Of a stretch of DNA of 64,000 nucleotides, positions 1 through 9,032 are shown piece after piece. Both the position numbers and the translations under genes were made by a program. Location of the stretch: assembly GCF_016908395.1 (NCBI RefSeq), contig NZ_JAFBDU010000009.1, forward strand, positions 1 to 64,000, read 5' to 3'. The DNA comes from Metabacillus crassostreae (GTDB lineage Bacteria; Bacillota; Bacilli; Bacillales; Bacillaceae). The notes under the pieces are model-generated. The model did no database searches. It was not told where the DNA came from and worked only from the letters and a program-made list of their open reading frames with translations. Numbering within the stretch: position 1 is the stretch's first letter; each line of letters opens with the position of its first letter.

Positions 1-1
1 T

Positions 2-84
2 GCGGGTGTGGCGGAATTGGCAGACGCGCTAGACTTAGGATCTAGTGTCCTTGTGACGTGGGGGTTCAAGTCCCTTCACCCGCA
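2..84 (+). tRNA. tRNA-Leu (anticodon UAG)
   Basis: Acceptor stem 2-8 pairs with 77-83, a long variable arm is present, and the anticodon loop carries TAG. The 3' CCA is not encoded (the bases after discriminator A84 are TCA). It is the first of 18 tRNA genes; the cluster probably continues upstream of the window. The spacer that follows holds a small hairpin (about 92-112). Confidence 0.95.
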
Positions 85-140
85 TCAAAGTTTTTTCGCA
101 AAGCGAAAATAACTTACAATAATTCACTTATGAGAATATT

Positions 141-215
141 GCGGAAGTAGTTCAGTGGTAGAACACCACCTTGCCAAGGTGGGGGTCGCGGGTTCGAATC
201 CCGTCTTCCGCTCCA
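141..215 (+). tRNA. tRNA-Gly (anticodon GCC)
   Basis: Cloverleaf with acceptor stem GCGGAAG/CTTCCGC, anticodon loop TTGCCAA and an encoded CCA. Second gene of the cluster. Confidence 0.96.
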
Positions 216-224
216 GTAGAAAGT

Positions 225-313
225 GCCGGGGTGGCGGAACTGGCAGACGCACAGGACTTAAAATCCTGCGGTAGGTGACTACCGTACCGGTTCGATTCCG
301 GTCCTCGGCACCA
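225..313 (+). tRNA. tRNA-Leu (anticodon UAA)
   Basis: Class II tRNA with a long variable arm, anticodon loop CTTAAAA and an encoded CCA. A T-rich then A-rich imperfect hairpin follows (about 314-341). Confidence 0.95.
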
Positions 314-374
314 AAGTTTTTTTGTGAAGTAAAAAAACTTACCTTAATTATCAAACAAAAATTAAGCAATCTTA

Positions 375-451
375 GCGCCCGTAGCTCAATTGGATAGAGC
401 GTTTGACTACGGATCAAAAGGTTAGGGGTTCGACTCCTCTCGGGCGCGCCA
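375..451 (+). tRNA. tRNA-Arg (anticodon ACG)
   Basis: Acceptor stem GCGCCCG/CGGGCGC, anticodon loop CTACGGA and an encoded CCA. In bacteria the first anticodon base A of this tRNA is normally deaminated to inosine. Confidence 0.96.
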
Positions 452-457
452 TATAAA

Positions 458-534
458 CGGGAAGTAGCTCAGCTTGGTAGAGCACTTGGTTTGGGACCAA
501 GGGGTCGCAGGTTCGAATCCTGTCTTCCCGACCA
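458..534 (+). tRNA. tRNA-Pro (anticodon UGG)
   Basis: Acceptor stem CGGGAAG/CTTCCCG, anticodon loop TTTGGGA, encoded CCA. Six bases separate it from the Arg gene. Confidence 0.96.
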
Positions 535-552
535 TTCTATTCCTAGTTTAAT

Positions 553-628
553 GGGGCCTTAGCTCAGCTGGGAGAGCGCCTGCCTTGCACGCAGGAGGTC
601 AGCGGTTCGATCCCGCTAGGCTCCACCA
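553..628 (+). tRNA. tRNA-Ala (anticodon UGC)
   Basis: Acceptor stem 553-559 pairs with 618-624 with one G-T pair. Anticodon loop TTGCACG, encoded CCA. Confidence 0.96.
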
Positions 629-660
629 ATTTTTAAATACTTGATTTTATTTACCATTAT

Positions 661-737
661 GGCGGTGTAGCTCAGCTGGCTAGAGCGTACGGTTCATACC
701 CGTGAGGTCGTGGGTTCGACTCCCTCCGCCGCTACCA
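661..737 (+). tRNA. tRNA-Met (anticodon CAU, elongator)
   Basis: Anticodon loop TTCATAC, acceptor GGCGGTG paired to the end, encoded CCA. It lacks the C1-A72 mismatch of initiators. The assignment as elongator Met rather than Ile2 rests on its order in the cluster (Met, then Ile2, Ser, fMet, as in B. subtilis trnB). Confidence 0.88.
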
Positions 738-741
738 TTTT

Positions 742-818
742 GGACCTTTAGCTCAGTTGGTTAGAGCAGACGGCTCATAACCGTCCGGTCGTAGGTTCGA
801 GTCCTACAAGGTCCACCA
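742..818 (+). tRNA. tRNA-Ile2 (anticodon CAU, predicted lysidine)
   Basis: CAT anticodon with acceptor GGACCTT/AAGGTCC and encoded CCA. The sequence and position after elongator Met match the tRNA-Ile(CAT) of B. subtilis trnB, whose C34 is modified to lysidine by TilS and reads AUA. An elongator Met is the alternative. Confidence 0.8.
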
Positions 819-832
819 TTATCCGAATATCC

Positions 833-925
833 GGAGGAATACCCAAGTCCGGCTGAAGGGATCGGTCTTGAAAACCGACAGGGGTGTCAAAACCCGCGGG
901 GGTTCGAATCCCCCTTCCTCCTCCA
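833..925 (+). tRNA. tRNA-Ser (anticodon UGA)
   Basis: Class II tRNA with a long variable arm and anticodon loop CTTGAAA. The acceptor GGAGGAA pairs with TTCCTCC, followed by TCCA, so the discriminator base is U rather than the usual G of tRNA-Ser. CCA is encoded. Confidence 0.94.
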
Positions 926-958
926 TATTCTTATAATGTAAACTTTACACTTTATTAT

Positions 959-1035
<77 letters not shown>

Positions 1036-1105
1036 ATTTTTCTTAGAAGTATTTATTTCTCTAGAAAAGTACAATGATGTTTATTTTCACTACGTGAAAA
1101 AACTT

Positions 1106-1182
1106 GGTCCGGTAGTTCAGTTGGTTAGAATGCCTGCCTGTCACGCAGGAGGTCGCGGGTTCGAGTCCCGTCCGGACCGCCA
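1106..1182 (+). tRNA. tRNA-Asp (anticodon GUC)
   Basis: Acceptor GGTCCGG/CCGGACC, anticodon loop CTGTCAC, encoded CCA. A small hairpin (about 1083-1102, TTTTCAC/GTGAAAA) lies just upstream. Confidence 0.96.
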
Positions 1183-1220
1183 TTTAATTTTTAAAAGATT
1201 AGTTTACACTGCTAATTTTG

Positions 1221-1354
1221 TATAGTGTAAAAGGGTTTCAAAAAACGAGAACTTCGAAGAAGCGACTGATCGAGCACCGGAGCGTATGTAAATACGTGAG
1301 GATGTGAGTGAAAGAGCTGATGAAGAGATTCGAAGTTTAGTGGAAGCCGTAAAC
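1221..1354 (+). repeat. 134-bp repeat unit, copy 1, inside the tRNA cluster
   Basis: First of two near-identical direct repeats filling the 327-base gap between tRNA-Asp and tRNA-Phe. It contains a 9-bp perfect stem (AACTTCGAA at 1250-1258 with TTCGAAGTT at 1329-1337) enclosing a hairpin CGTAT-GTAA-ATACG with a GNRA-type loop. No convincing reading frame or start signal is present. It would be co-transcribed with the tRNAs, so I read it as a structured spacer RNA of unknown function. Whether it belongs to a named Rfam family I cannot decide from sequence alone. Confidence 0.75.
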
Positions 1355-1369
1355 CTAGATCTATCCTGG

Positions 1370-1503
1370 TATAGTGTAAAAGGGTTTCAATAAGCGAAAA
1401 GGTCGAGAAAGCGACTGATCGAGCACCGGAGCGTATGTGAATACGTGAGGATGTGAGTGAAAGAGCTGACGAAGAGATTTGAAGCTTAGTGGAAGCCGTA
1501 AAC
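1370..1503 (+). repeat. 134-bp repeat unit, copy 2, inside the tRNA cluster
   Basis: Same length and mostly the same sequence as the copy at 1221-1354, ending seven bases before tRNA-Phe. The inner hairpin is kept, but its loop is GTGA instead of GTAA, a change that preserves the GNRA class. The outer stem is largely lost: AAGGTCGAG no longer matches its 3' partner. The variable left arm and conserved middle suggest the middle is under selection. Confidence 0.75.
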
Positions 1504-1509
1504 TTATTT

Positions 1510-1582
1510 GGCTCAGTAGCTCAGTTGGTAGAGCAATGGACTGAAAATCCATGTGTCGGCGGTTCGATTCCGTCCTGAGCCA
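1510..1582 (+). tRNA. tRNA-Phe (anticodon GAA)
   Basis: Acceptor GGCTCAG/CTGAGCC, anticodon loop CTGAAAA. The genomic 3' end reads ACCT, so CCA is not encoded and must be added by the CCA enzyme. Confidence 0.95.
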
Positions 1583-1607
1583 CCTTTATAATTTAATTAA
1601 TGTCTAT

Positions 1608-1684
1608 GGCGGTTGTGGCGAAGTGGTTAACGCACCTGATTGTGGTTCAGGCATTCGTGGGTTCGATTCCCATCAGTCGCCCCA
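1608..1684 (+). tRNA. tRNA-His (anticodon GUG)
   Basis: Anticodon loop TTGTGGT. G1608 is the extra 5' G(-1) and faces C73 (1681), the identity feature of tRNA-His. CCA is encoded at 1682-1684. Confidence 0.96.
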
Positions 1685-1688
1685 TCTT

Positions 1689-1762
1689 GCGGGTGTAGTT
1701 TAGTGGTAAAACCTCAGCCTTCCAAGCTGATGATGAGGGTTCGATTCCCTTCACCCGCTCCA
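1689..1762 (+). tRNA. tRNA-Gly (anticodon UCC)
   Basis: Acceptor GCGGGTG/CACCCGC, anticodon loop CTTCCAA, encoded CCA. Confidence 0.96.
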
Positions 1763-1767
1763 AAAAT

Positions 1768-1844
<77 letters not shown>

Positions 1845-1858
1845 TTAAAATTTATTTT

Positions 1859-1933
1859 TCCGCAGTAGCTCAGTGGTAGAGCTATCGGCTGTTAACCGAT
1901 CGGTCGTAGGTTCGAGTCCTACCTGCGGAGCCA
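1859..1933 (+). tRNA. tRNA-Asn (anticodon GUU)
   Basis: Acceptor TCCGCAG/CTGCGGA, anticodon loop CTGTTAA, encoded CCA. U1-A72 is typical for tRNA-Asn. Confidence 0.96.
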
Positions 1934-1936
1934 TAT

Positions 1937-2027
1937 GGGGAAGTACTCAAGTGGCTGAAGAGGCGCCCCTGCTAAGGGTGTAGGTCGTGTAAGCGGCGCG
2001 AGGGTTCAAATCCCTCCTTCTCCGCCA
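1937..2027 (+). tRNA. tRNA-Ser (anticodon GCU)
   Basis: Class II tRNA with long variable arm, anticodon loop CTGCTAA, G discriminator and encoded CCA. The acceptor has one G-T pair. Confidence 0.95.
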
Positions 2028-2047
2028 TATCAAATTTAAATAAATAC

Positions 2048-2119
2048 GGCCCGTTGGTCAAGCGGTTAAGACACCGCCCTTTCACGGCGGTAACACGGGT
2101 TCGAATCCCGTACGGGTCA
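2048..2119 (+). tRNA. tRNA-Glu (anticodon UUC)
   Basis: Acceptor GGCCCGT/ACGGGTC, anticodon loop CTTTCAC. CCA is not encoded (TCC follows the discriminator). It is the last tRNA of the cluster and is followed by a terminator. Confidence 0.95.
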
Positions 2120-2123
2120 TCCT

Positions 2124-2156
2124 AAAAACACTACATCATATATGTAGTGTTTTTTT
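2124..2156 (+). terminator. Terminator of the tRNA operon
   Basis: Inverted repeat AACACTACAT/ATGTAGTGTT with a five-base loop, followed by a run of T, directly after tRNA-Glu. Confidence 0.9.
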
Positions 2157-2159
2157 ATG

Positions 2160-3417
2160 TCTGCAATTTGTAATGGATCTAGGTAAAGAGTAACGTAGAG
2201 GATTTTTAATGTGCAAAGAACCTTAGAGGTTAGTAGTTGAAATACACTTCATGTAAAGCATTTTTACCTATTTAGCCAATGTAATGAAGCTATTATAGTT
2301 TTAATATATGAAAATTCTTAAGGTGTAGATGTACAAACGTTCTAAGGTGTTTTTAGATACCTTGTAGAGATAAATGAAATAACTTATTAAGATATATACA
2401 TAGTGGGTCTCAAAGGTCTCTTCAGTCGTGCAGCTATGAGGAGTCTCCCAGAATGACTTTGGAAAGCAGTTGCATCTGTAACGGAAACCACCTGCAAAGT
2501 TTAACAGAATCTTAAAAATAAACGAACCTCTTCAGTTTTTCCACTTTTATAAACAACTTCAGTGAAACATGCATGCCAGATTCATCTTCATGTCATTAAG
2601 ATGAATTCGATGAAACGAAATATATGTCATTTTATACAAAGACCATTTTTAGAAGTTATTTATTCAATAGCATTATTTAATGCCTAAATATACATTAACA
2701 GAAAGATCATTTTTCTAAAGGTTACGGCAGACGGTGATAAAATGAGATTAACTCCAACGATCTTAAACTACAAGCAAACACTCCTGTAATTAAGCCCTAT
2801 TTGATAGCATCAAGGCATACATGCATATAGTATTGTCTATTGTTCTGTACAGGATTTATAAAATGTTTTTAAAAAAAGATGTTTATTCAAACACAAGTTA
2901 ATAACTAGAACTTGATAATAGCTTAGCAAGATTATTATGTAATGAATAATTTTTTCTAGTAGCTAAATTTTAGTGTGTTATTGCCTTCTCATAAGATTAT
3001 GATCCCCGAAAATTACTTCACTTTATTAATTTATTAGGTAAAGTTATAAAATTAATTATAATTTTTTTTTGAAAACCCTTCTACAAATTCCTACAAAATG
3101 TCGAATAAATTACTATTCAAAAATAATTATTGGGTTTTTTGATTATAGTCTTATCTACTAGTTTAACTGATTTTTATACATCAAATAACATTATTTTTAA
3201 ATTGATTAATTTTAGCTACTTTTCTAGAAGTACCAAGCGTTTAAGTGCTTTTTATATAAAGGTACAGAATATAGTTTTTATTTTAAAAGAATAATAATTT
3301 ACGATTTTTTAATTTTCTTTGTAATTTTATGTCGTAAGAAAGAACCGTTTACATTAAAGGGAATTGATAGTAACTCTTGAATATGTAGCATAGATAATAA
3401 AGGAAAGGGTGACTTGT
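2160..3417. other. Long AT-rich gap without a gene
   Basis: About 1.25 kb between the tRNA terminator and glgB. No open frame here has a ribosome-binding site or recognisable product. The only structure I can name is a decayed palindromic repeat at 2398-2525. The glgB promoter must lie in the 3' part, but I see no clear sigma-A match. In B. subtilis the glg operon is sporulation-associated, so a sigma-E promoter is possible. Confidence 0.6.
2398..2525 (+). repeat. Degenerate copy of the dispersed palindromic repeat (family 1)
   Basis: The stretch around 2475-2512 resembles the right end of the element at 30541-30698: CTGTAACGGAAA, then a sequence close to CAAAGTTTAACAGA. The left part keeps only traces of the GAGGAGTCTC-type core. 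It is heavily mutated. Confidence 0.55.
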
Positions 3418-5340
3418 GTGACGCTCATATGTCCAACAGACTTTGATATTCATTTGTTTCATGAAGGGCAGTCTTTCGAAAGTTATACGTTTTTAGGAGC
3501 ACATCTTCAAACAAGAGAGGGTGAAGTGGGAACTAATTTTTGTGTTTGGGCACCACATGCGAAGGAAGTAAATGTTGTTGGTAACTTTAATAATTGGTCC
3601 GGTCAGGCAAATAAAATGATAAAGGTAAATGATGAAGGAATATGGAGTCTTTTTATACCTCATATCTGTGAAGGAGAGCTATATAAATATGAAATAGTGA
3701 CATTTGATGGTCGTGTTTTGTTAAAAGCAGATCCCTATGCCTTCTTTGCAGAAGTAAGACCGAATACCGCTTCCGTTGTTTGTGATTTAGCAGGATATGA
3801 GTGGCAGGATCATAAATGGAAAAAAAGAAAGCGTCTAAGGCAGCCCTATAATCGTCCTGTGTCTATTTATGAAGTTCATTTAGGTACATGGAAAAAGAAA
3901 GAAGATGGTGAACTATATAGCTATAAAGAGATAGCAGAAATGCTTATTCCTTATGTGATAGAGCATGGATTTACACATATTGAGCTTCTTCCAATAATTG
4001 AACATCCATATGACAGATCTTGGGGCTATCAAGGAACAGGATATTTTTCAGCTACAAGCCGGTTTGGTTCTCCAAAAGAATTAATGGAGTTCATTGATGC
4101 ATGTCATGAGGAAAACATAGGTGTCATTATTGATTGGGTACCAGGTCATTTTTGTAAAGATGCTCATGGACTATATATGTTTGATGGTTCACCAACATTT
4201 GAATATCAGAACGAATATGATCGGGAAAATATGATCTGGGGTACTGCAAATTTTGATCTTGGGAAACCAGAGGTGCAAAGCTATTTAATATCCAACGCTA
4301 TGTTTTGGATAGAGAAATTCCATGTGGATGGATTTCGTGTAGATGCTGTTGCAAACATGTTATATTGGCCTAATTCAAATGAACTCGTAGAAAATCCTTA
4401 TGCGGTAGCCTTTTTAAGAAAACTAAATGAAGCTGTATTTGCTAAAGATCCTGATTTATTAATGATTGCTGAAGACTCAACCGATTGGCCGTTGGTAACC
4501 TCTCCTACCTCGTCTGGTGGTCTTGGCTTTAACTACAAATGGAATATGGGATGGATGAATGACATTCTTTCTTATATGGAGGCCTCTCCAGAAGAAAGGG
4601 GTGATCTCCACCATAAAGTAACCTTCTCCCTTATTTACGCTTTTTCAGAAAATTTCATTTTACCACTCTCACATGATGAAGTTGTTCACGGAAAAAAATC
4701 TCTATTAAATAAAATGCCTGGTGATTATTGGCAGAAGTTTGCGCAGTTGAGACTTCTATATGCTTATATGATTGCTCATCCAGGGAAGAAATTGTTATTT
4801 ATGGGTGGGGAGTTTGGTCAGTTTGATGAATGGAAAGATCTGGAACAATTAGATTGGATTCTAGATGATTTTGAGATGCATAGCAAAATGAGAGTGTATT
4901 TTAAACAGCTACAATCACTTTATCAAAAACAAAAACCTTTATATGAGCTAGATCATTCAGAGGAAGGCTTTGAATGGATTGATGTTAACAATAAAGAACA
5001 AAGTATTTTTTCATTTCTTAGAAAAGGTCAAAAAGAAAATGATGTTTTAGTTGTTATTTGTAATTTCAAACCAAATGTATACCATGATTTTAAAATTGGA
5101 GTACCCCTTGATACTGAATATGTTGAAGTTATAAATAGTGATGCAGAAGAGTTCGGAGGATCTGATCAACTAAATCCAAGAAATTTAAAGGCAATTGAAG
5201 GTGAGTTTCACGGTAATCCTTACCACATATCAATGACTGTTCCACCATATGGTGCTGTTATATTACGTGCTGTAAAAAAGAGAGGAGATAATAAACATGG
5301 TCAGAAAAAAATGCGTCGCGATGTTACTAGCAGGGGGTAA
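3418..5340 (+). CDS. glgB: 1,4-alpha-glucan branching enzyme GlgB
   Basis: Transfers alpha-1,4 glucan segments to make alpha-1,6 branches in glycogen. The protein has an N-terminal CBM48-type domain ([20 protein letters not shown]) and a GH13 barrel with visible catalytic motifs: the nucleophile Asp in [13 protein letters not shown], the acid Glu in IAEDST and the stabilising Asp in LSHDEV. I chose GTG 3418 because AAAGGAAAGG lies at proper distance; GTG 3409 would abut that site. The N-terminus also then aligns with B. subtilis GlgB. It is the first gene of glgBCDAP. Its 3' end overlaps glgC by 44 bases, giving a basic, poorly conserved tail. Confidence 0.95.
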   Translation: MTLICPTDFDIHLFHEGQSFESYTFLGAHLQTREGEVGTNFCVWAPHAKEVNVVGNFNNWSGQANKMIKVNDEGIWSLFIPHICEGELYKYEIVTFDGRVLLKADPYAFFAEVRPNTASVVCDLAGYEWQDHKWKKRKRLRQPYNRPVSIYEVHLGTWKKKEDGELYSYKEIAEMLIPYVIEHGFTHIELLPIIEHPYDRSWGYQGTGYFSATSRFGSPKELMEFIDACHEENIGVIIDWVPGHFCKDAHGLYMFDGSPTFEYQNEYDRENMIWGTANFDLGKPEVQSYLISNAMFWIEKFHVDGFRVDAVANMLYWPNSNELVENPYAVAFLRKLNEAVFAKDPDLLMIAEDSTDWPLVTSPTSSGGLGFNYKWNMGWMNDILSYMEASPEERGDLHHKVTFSLIYAFSENFILPLSHDEVVHGKKSLLNKMPGDYWQKFAQLRLLYAYMIAHPGKKLLFMGGEFGQFDEWKDLEQLDWILDDFEMHSKMRVYFKQLQSLYQKQKPLYELDHSEEGFEWIDVNNKEQSIFSFLRKGQKENDVLVVICNFKPNVYHDFKIGVPLDTEYVEVINSDAEEFGGSDQLNPRNLKAIEGEFHGNPYHISMTVPPYGAVILRAVKKRGDNKHGQKKMRRDVTSRG

Positions 5341-6463
5341 GGGAAGCAGATTAAGCTCACTTACAAAAAATTTAGCTAAACCAGCTGTTCCGTTTGGTGG
5401 TAAATATCGAATAATTGATTTTACATTAAGTAACTGTACGAATTCTAGCATTGATACTGTTGGTGTTCTTACACAATATCAACCATTAGTTTTAAACTCA
5501 TATATTGGTATTGGAAGTGTATGGGATCTTGATCGTAAAAATGGCGGAGTAACTGTTTTACCACCCTATACAGAATCATCTGAAATGAAATGGTATAAAG
5601 GAACGGCTAGTGCTATCTACCAAAATATTAATTATATAAAACAATATGATCCAGAATATGTGCTGATCTTATCAGGTGATCATATTTATAAAATGGATTA
5701 TTCAAAAATGCTAGATTATCATATTGCCAAAAATGCAGATGCCTCCATTTCTGTAGTAGAAGTTCCATGGGACGAAGCAAGCCGTTTTGGAATTATGAAT
5801 ACAGATGAAGATATGCAGGTAGTAGAGTTTGATGAGAAACCAGCTAATCCGAAAAATAATCTAGCATCAATGGGGATTTACATTTTTAAATGGTCCGTTT
5901 TAAAAGAGTTTCTTGAAATGGACGATCGAAATCCATATTCTAGCCATGATTTTGGAAAAGATATTATTCCATTATTACTTGATGAAGGACGCAACGTTGT
6001 GGCTTATCCATTTAAAGGATACTGGAAGGATGTTGGAACAGTCAAAAGTCTTTGGGAAGCAAATATGGATCTCCTAAATGATGAATCACAATTAAACTTA
6101 TTTGACCGTGATTGGAAGGTATATTCTGTCAATTCAAACAATCCTCCGCAATTCATCGCTGATGATGCAGAAGTAACTGATTCCTTAGTCAATGATGGTT
6201 GTGTGATTATGGGAAATGTTGATCATTCCGTTTTATTTCAAGGTGTGCAGGTTGGAAGCCAGACGAAAATAAAAAACTCTGTATTAATGCCTGATGTTGT
6301 AATCGGGGAAAATGTGTTATTAGAGAATGTGATTGTACCAAGTGGGATAGAGATTCCAAACGGCACAGTTATTTGTCCATCAGATGTGAATGAAGTTATT
6401 CTTGTTACTGAAGATATTATTGACGAAATTTCTTTAGATATAGACACTCTTTCATCTAATTAA
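5297..6463 (+). CDS. glgC: Glucose-1-phosphate adenylyltransferase, catalytic subunit GlgC
   Basis: Makes ADP-glucose from glucose-1-phosphate and ATP, the committed step of glycogen synthesis. At 388 residues it has the nucleotidyltransferase motif LAGGKGSRL near residue 12, the [11 protein letters not shown] segment, the [10 protein letters not shown] motif, and a C-terminal left-handed beta-helix with hexapeptide repeats. ATG 5297 is preceded by AGAGGAG at 5281. It probably acts as a heteromer with GlgD, as known in Bacillus and Geobacillus. Confidence 0.97.
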   Translation: MVRKKCVAMLLAGGKGSRLSSLTKNLAKPAVPFGGKYRIIDFTLSNCTNSSIDTVGVLTQYQPLVLNSYIGIGSVWDLDRKNGGVTVLPPYTESSEMKWYKGTASAIYQNINYIKQYDPEYVLILSGDHIYKMDYSKMLDYHIAKNADASISVVEVPWDEASRFGIMNTDEDMQVVEFDEKPANPKNNLASMGIYIFKWSVLKEFLEMDDRNPYSSHDFGKDIIPLLLDEGRNVVAYPFKGYWKDVGTVKSLWEANMDLLNDESQLNLFDRDWKVYSVNSNNPPQFIADDAEVTDSLVNDGCVIMGNVDHSVLFQGVQVGSQTKIKNSVLMPDVVIGENVLLENVIVPSGIEIPNGTVICPSDVNEVILVTEDIIDEISLDIDTLSSN

Positions 6464-6480
6464 TAGCTATAAATATATAT

Positions 6481-6540
6481 AACAGAACCTGATTTGCTAG
6501 TTTTCAATGTGTAAAACTAGTCCTAATTGGGATTTCTGTT
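6481..6540 (+). other. Two-tier hairpin between glgC and glgD
   Basis: The 101-base gap holds an outer 7-bp stem (AACAGAA/TTCTGTT) and an inner 8-bp stem (CTAGTTTT/AAAACTAG, 8-base loop). There is no T run after it, so it does not look like a terminator. A processing site or mRNA stabiliser that sets the GlgC:GlgD ratio is an inference. Confidence 0.45.
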
Positions 6541-6564
6541 GACAAAAGGGGAGAATTTTATCAT

Positions 6565-7590
6565 ATGAATAGAATGTTAGGGATTATAGATGCAACAGCT
6601 TTTAGACCTGAAATAGAGGATTTAACATTACATCGCTCTTTAGCAGCGATACCATTTGCGGGCCGTTATCGTCTTATCGATTTTGTTTTGTCAAATATGG
6701 TCAATTCTGAGATAGATAGTGTTGCAATTTTTCCGAAATATTCTTATCGCTCGTTAATGGACCATATAGGTTCAGGTAAGCAGTGGGATTTAAATCGCAA
6801 AAAAGATGGTTTATTCTTTTTCCCGTCTCCTCATTTGCATAATGAGTATGATGAATTTGGTTCTTTTCGTCAGTTTTCAGATCACCTAGATTTCTTTTTA
6901 AGAAGTACACAGGAATATGCTGTTATAACTAATAGCTATACGGTGTGTAATATTGATTATAAGCAAGTGCTGAATCGCCATATTGAAAACCGTTGTGATA
7001 TTACTGAAGTTCGTCAAAATGGTGAGTCACTTCAAATGTATATTATGTCTACAAAATTACTTATGGATTTAATTGAGGATAAAACAAAAACAGGTTGTAA
7101 AACCCTAACAGATATTATTTTGGAAAACCGTAAAAGTTTAACAATATGTGACTATGAATTCACTGGGTATGCTGCAGTTATTGATTCAATGGATAGCTAT
7201 TATAAGCATAGCTTAGAAATGCTTAATCCTGCGATATGGAATGAAGTTTTCCTTAGTGATCGTCCAATACTTACAAAAGCTAAAGATGAGCCACCAACAA
7301 AATATGGCAAGAGCTCTTCAGTGAAAAATTCTTTGATTGCTAATGGATGCAAAATAGAAGGGACAGTAGAAAATAGTATTATTTTCCGTGGTGTGCATAT
7401 TGGTAAAGATACGGTTATAAAAAATAGCGTGATTATGCAAAAAACAACTATTGGAGATAATTGTTTATTAGAGCATATTATTGCTGACAAAGATGTGAAG
7501 ATATTGAACTCTTCGCAACTAAATGGAACTGAAGAAAAACCACATGTTTTAAGAAAGAAAACCATTCAAGGAGCGATGATGAATTCGTGA
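6565..7590 (+). CDS. glgD: GlgD, non-catalytic partner of glucose-1-phosphate adenylyltransferase
   Basis: A 341-residue GlgC paralogue. It keeps the fold ([22 protein letters not shown]-terminal hexapeptide helix) but lacks the GGxGxRL nucleotide-binding loop: its N-terminus reads [20 protein letters not shown]. This fits the family role of a regulatory or enhancing subunit that raises GlgC activity. The start has GGGGAG upstream. Its stop overlaps the GTG start of glgA by four bases, indicating translational coupling. Confidence 0.94.
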   Translation: MNRMLGIIDATAFRPEIEDLTLHRSLAAIPFAGRYRLIDFVLSNMVNSEIDSVAIFPKYSYRSLMDHIGSGKQWDLNRKKDGLFFFPSPHLHNEYDEFGSFRQFSDHLDFFLRSTQEYAVITNSYTVCNIDYKQVLNRHIENRCDITEVRQNGESLQMYIMSTKLLMDLIEDKTKTGCKTLTDIILENRKSLTICDYEFTGYAAVIDSMDSYYKHSLEMLNPAIWNEVFLSDRPILTKAKDEPPTKYGKSSSVKNSLIANGCKIEGTVENSIIFRGVHIGKDTVIKNSVIMQKTTIGDNCLLEHIIADKDVKILNSSQLNGTEEKPHVLRKKTIQGAMMNS

Positions 7591-9032
7591 AAGTACTATT
7601 TACTGTTTCAGAATGCGTCCCTTTTATAAAATCAGGTGGCCTCGCAGATGTAACTGGGGCTTTACCGAAGGAATTAAAGAAGTTGGGTGCGGATGTTAGA
7701 GTCATTTTACCAAAATATAGTTTGATCCATGAGGAATATAGAGGCATGATGAAAAAGGAAACTGAAATAACAGTTCCTGTTGGATGGAGACAGCAATTTT
7801 GTGGTATTGAAACAATGGAATATGAAGGGATACGGTATTATTTTTTAGATAATGAATATTATTTCTATCGTGATTCTTTATATGGTCATTATGATGATGC
7901 TGAACGCTTCTCCTTTTTTTGTAGAGGTGTATTAGATGCTATTAAGGCAATTGATTTTCAGCCTGATATCATCCACTCCCACGATTGGCATACTGGGATG
8001 ATTAGCTACTTATTAAAAGAAGAGTATATGCAGGATGATTTTTATAAAAAGATGAAGACGGTATTTACCATTCATAATCTACAATTTCAGGGTATTTTTC
8101 CATTCAGTATTTTACAAGATCTTTTAGGTATCAATCATGAGAAATGTGCAAGTATTGAATTTTATGGAAATGTTAACTTTATGAAAGCTGCCATTGAGAC
8201 ATCTGATTTCATTACAACAGTAAGTCCCACCTATAAGGATGAAATACAGACGGTTTATTATGGGGAGAGGCTAGATGGTCTTTTATCTGCGAAAAGCTCT
8301 TCACTATCTGGAATACTGAACGGAATTGATGATGAGGTATATAATCCCGCAACAGACACTGCTATTGTTGAAAATTATCAAGTTAAAACAAGTAATAAAA
8401 AAATAATAAATAAACTTGCTCTACAATCATTCTTTGGGTTACCTGTTAATGAAAATATTCCAATTATATCAATGGTAACAAGGTTAACAAAGCAAAAAGG
8501 TCTTGATTTGGTAACTCGTGTACTTGATACATTGATTAATGAGAACATACAAATGATCGTACTTGGAACTGGGGAAAAGGAATTTGAAGATTTCTTTAGA
8601 GAGATGGAAAGTCGCTATCCAACTAAATTTAAGGCATACATAGGTTTTGATGAGAAATTGGCACATCAAATATACGCTGGCACAGATATGTTCTTAATGC
8701 CTTCAAAATTTGAGCCATGTGGACTTGGGCAATTAATAGCCTTACGATATGGCACGATCCCAATTGTTCGAGAAACAGGTGGTTTAAATGATACAGTCCG
8801 ATCTTATCGCGAAGATACGGAAGAAGGAAACGGATTTACTTTTAGAAATTTTAATGCTCATGATATGCTTCATACAATTCATCGTGCAATTGAATTTTTT
8901 AACAAGGAGCATGTTTGGCATCAACTCGTTCAAGAAGCAATGAGCCAGGATTATAGTTGGGGTCAATCTGCCCAAAAGTACCATGAGCTTTATAATCAAT
9001 TAGCGACTAGGAGTGAAGTTCATGTTCTCTAA
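7587..9032 (+). CDS. glgA: Glycogen synthase GlgA (ADP-glucose, GT5)
   Basis: Adds glucose from ADP-glucose to the non-reducing end of glycogen. The 481-residue protein has the GT5 N-terminal KxGGLADV motif ([16 protein letters not shown]), HSHDWHTG, and the C-terminal segment [20 protein letters not shown] followed by [10 protein letters not shown]. It starts with GTG inside the 3' end of glgD. Confidence 0.97.
   Translation: MKVLFTVSECVPFIKSGGLADVTGALPKELKKLGADVRVILPKYSLIHEEYRGMMKKETEITVPVGWRQQFCGIETMEYEGIRYYFLDNEYYFYRDSLYGHYDDAERFSFFCRGVLDAIKAIDFQPDIIHSHDWHTGMISYLLKEEYMQDDFYKKMKTVFTIHNLQFQGIFPFSILQDLLGINHEKCASIEFYGNVNFMKAAIETSDFITTVSPTYKDEIQTVYYGERLDGLLSAKSSSLSGILNGIDDEVYNPATDTAIVENYQVKTSNKKIINKLALQSFFGLPVNENIPIISMVTRLTKQKGLDLVTRVLDTLINENIQMIVLGTGEKEFEDFFREMESRYPTKFKAYIGFDEKLAHQIYAGTDMFLMPSKFEPCGLGQLIALRYGTIPIVRETGGLNDTVRSYREDTEEGNGFTFRNFNAHDMLHTIHRAIEFFNKEHVWHQLVQEAMSQDYSWGQSAQKYHELYNQLATRSEVHVL

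Noticed and set aside
124-417. Open frame across tRNA genes (minus strand)
   Set aside because: It reads through several tRNAs and has no ribosome-binding site; it is a by-product of their sequence.
1221-1354. Assignment of the tRNA-spacer repeat to the Bacillaceae-1 RNA family
   Set aside because: Location near tRNA genes fits, but I do not see the two RUCCU terminal loops recalled for that family. Left open for a covariance search.
1361-1552. Open frame across the 134-bp repeat and tRNA-Phe
   Set aside because: It crosses a tRNA gene, and the structured repeat explains the sequence.
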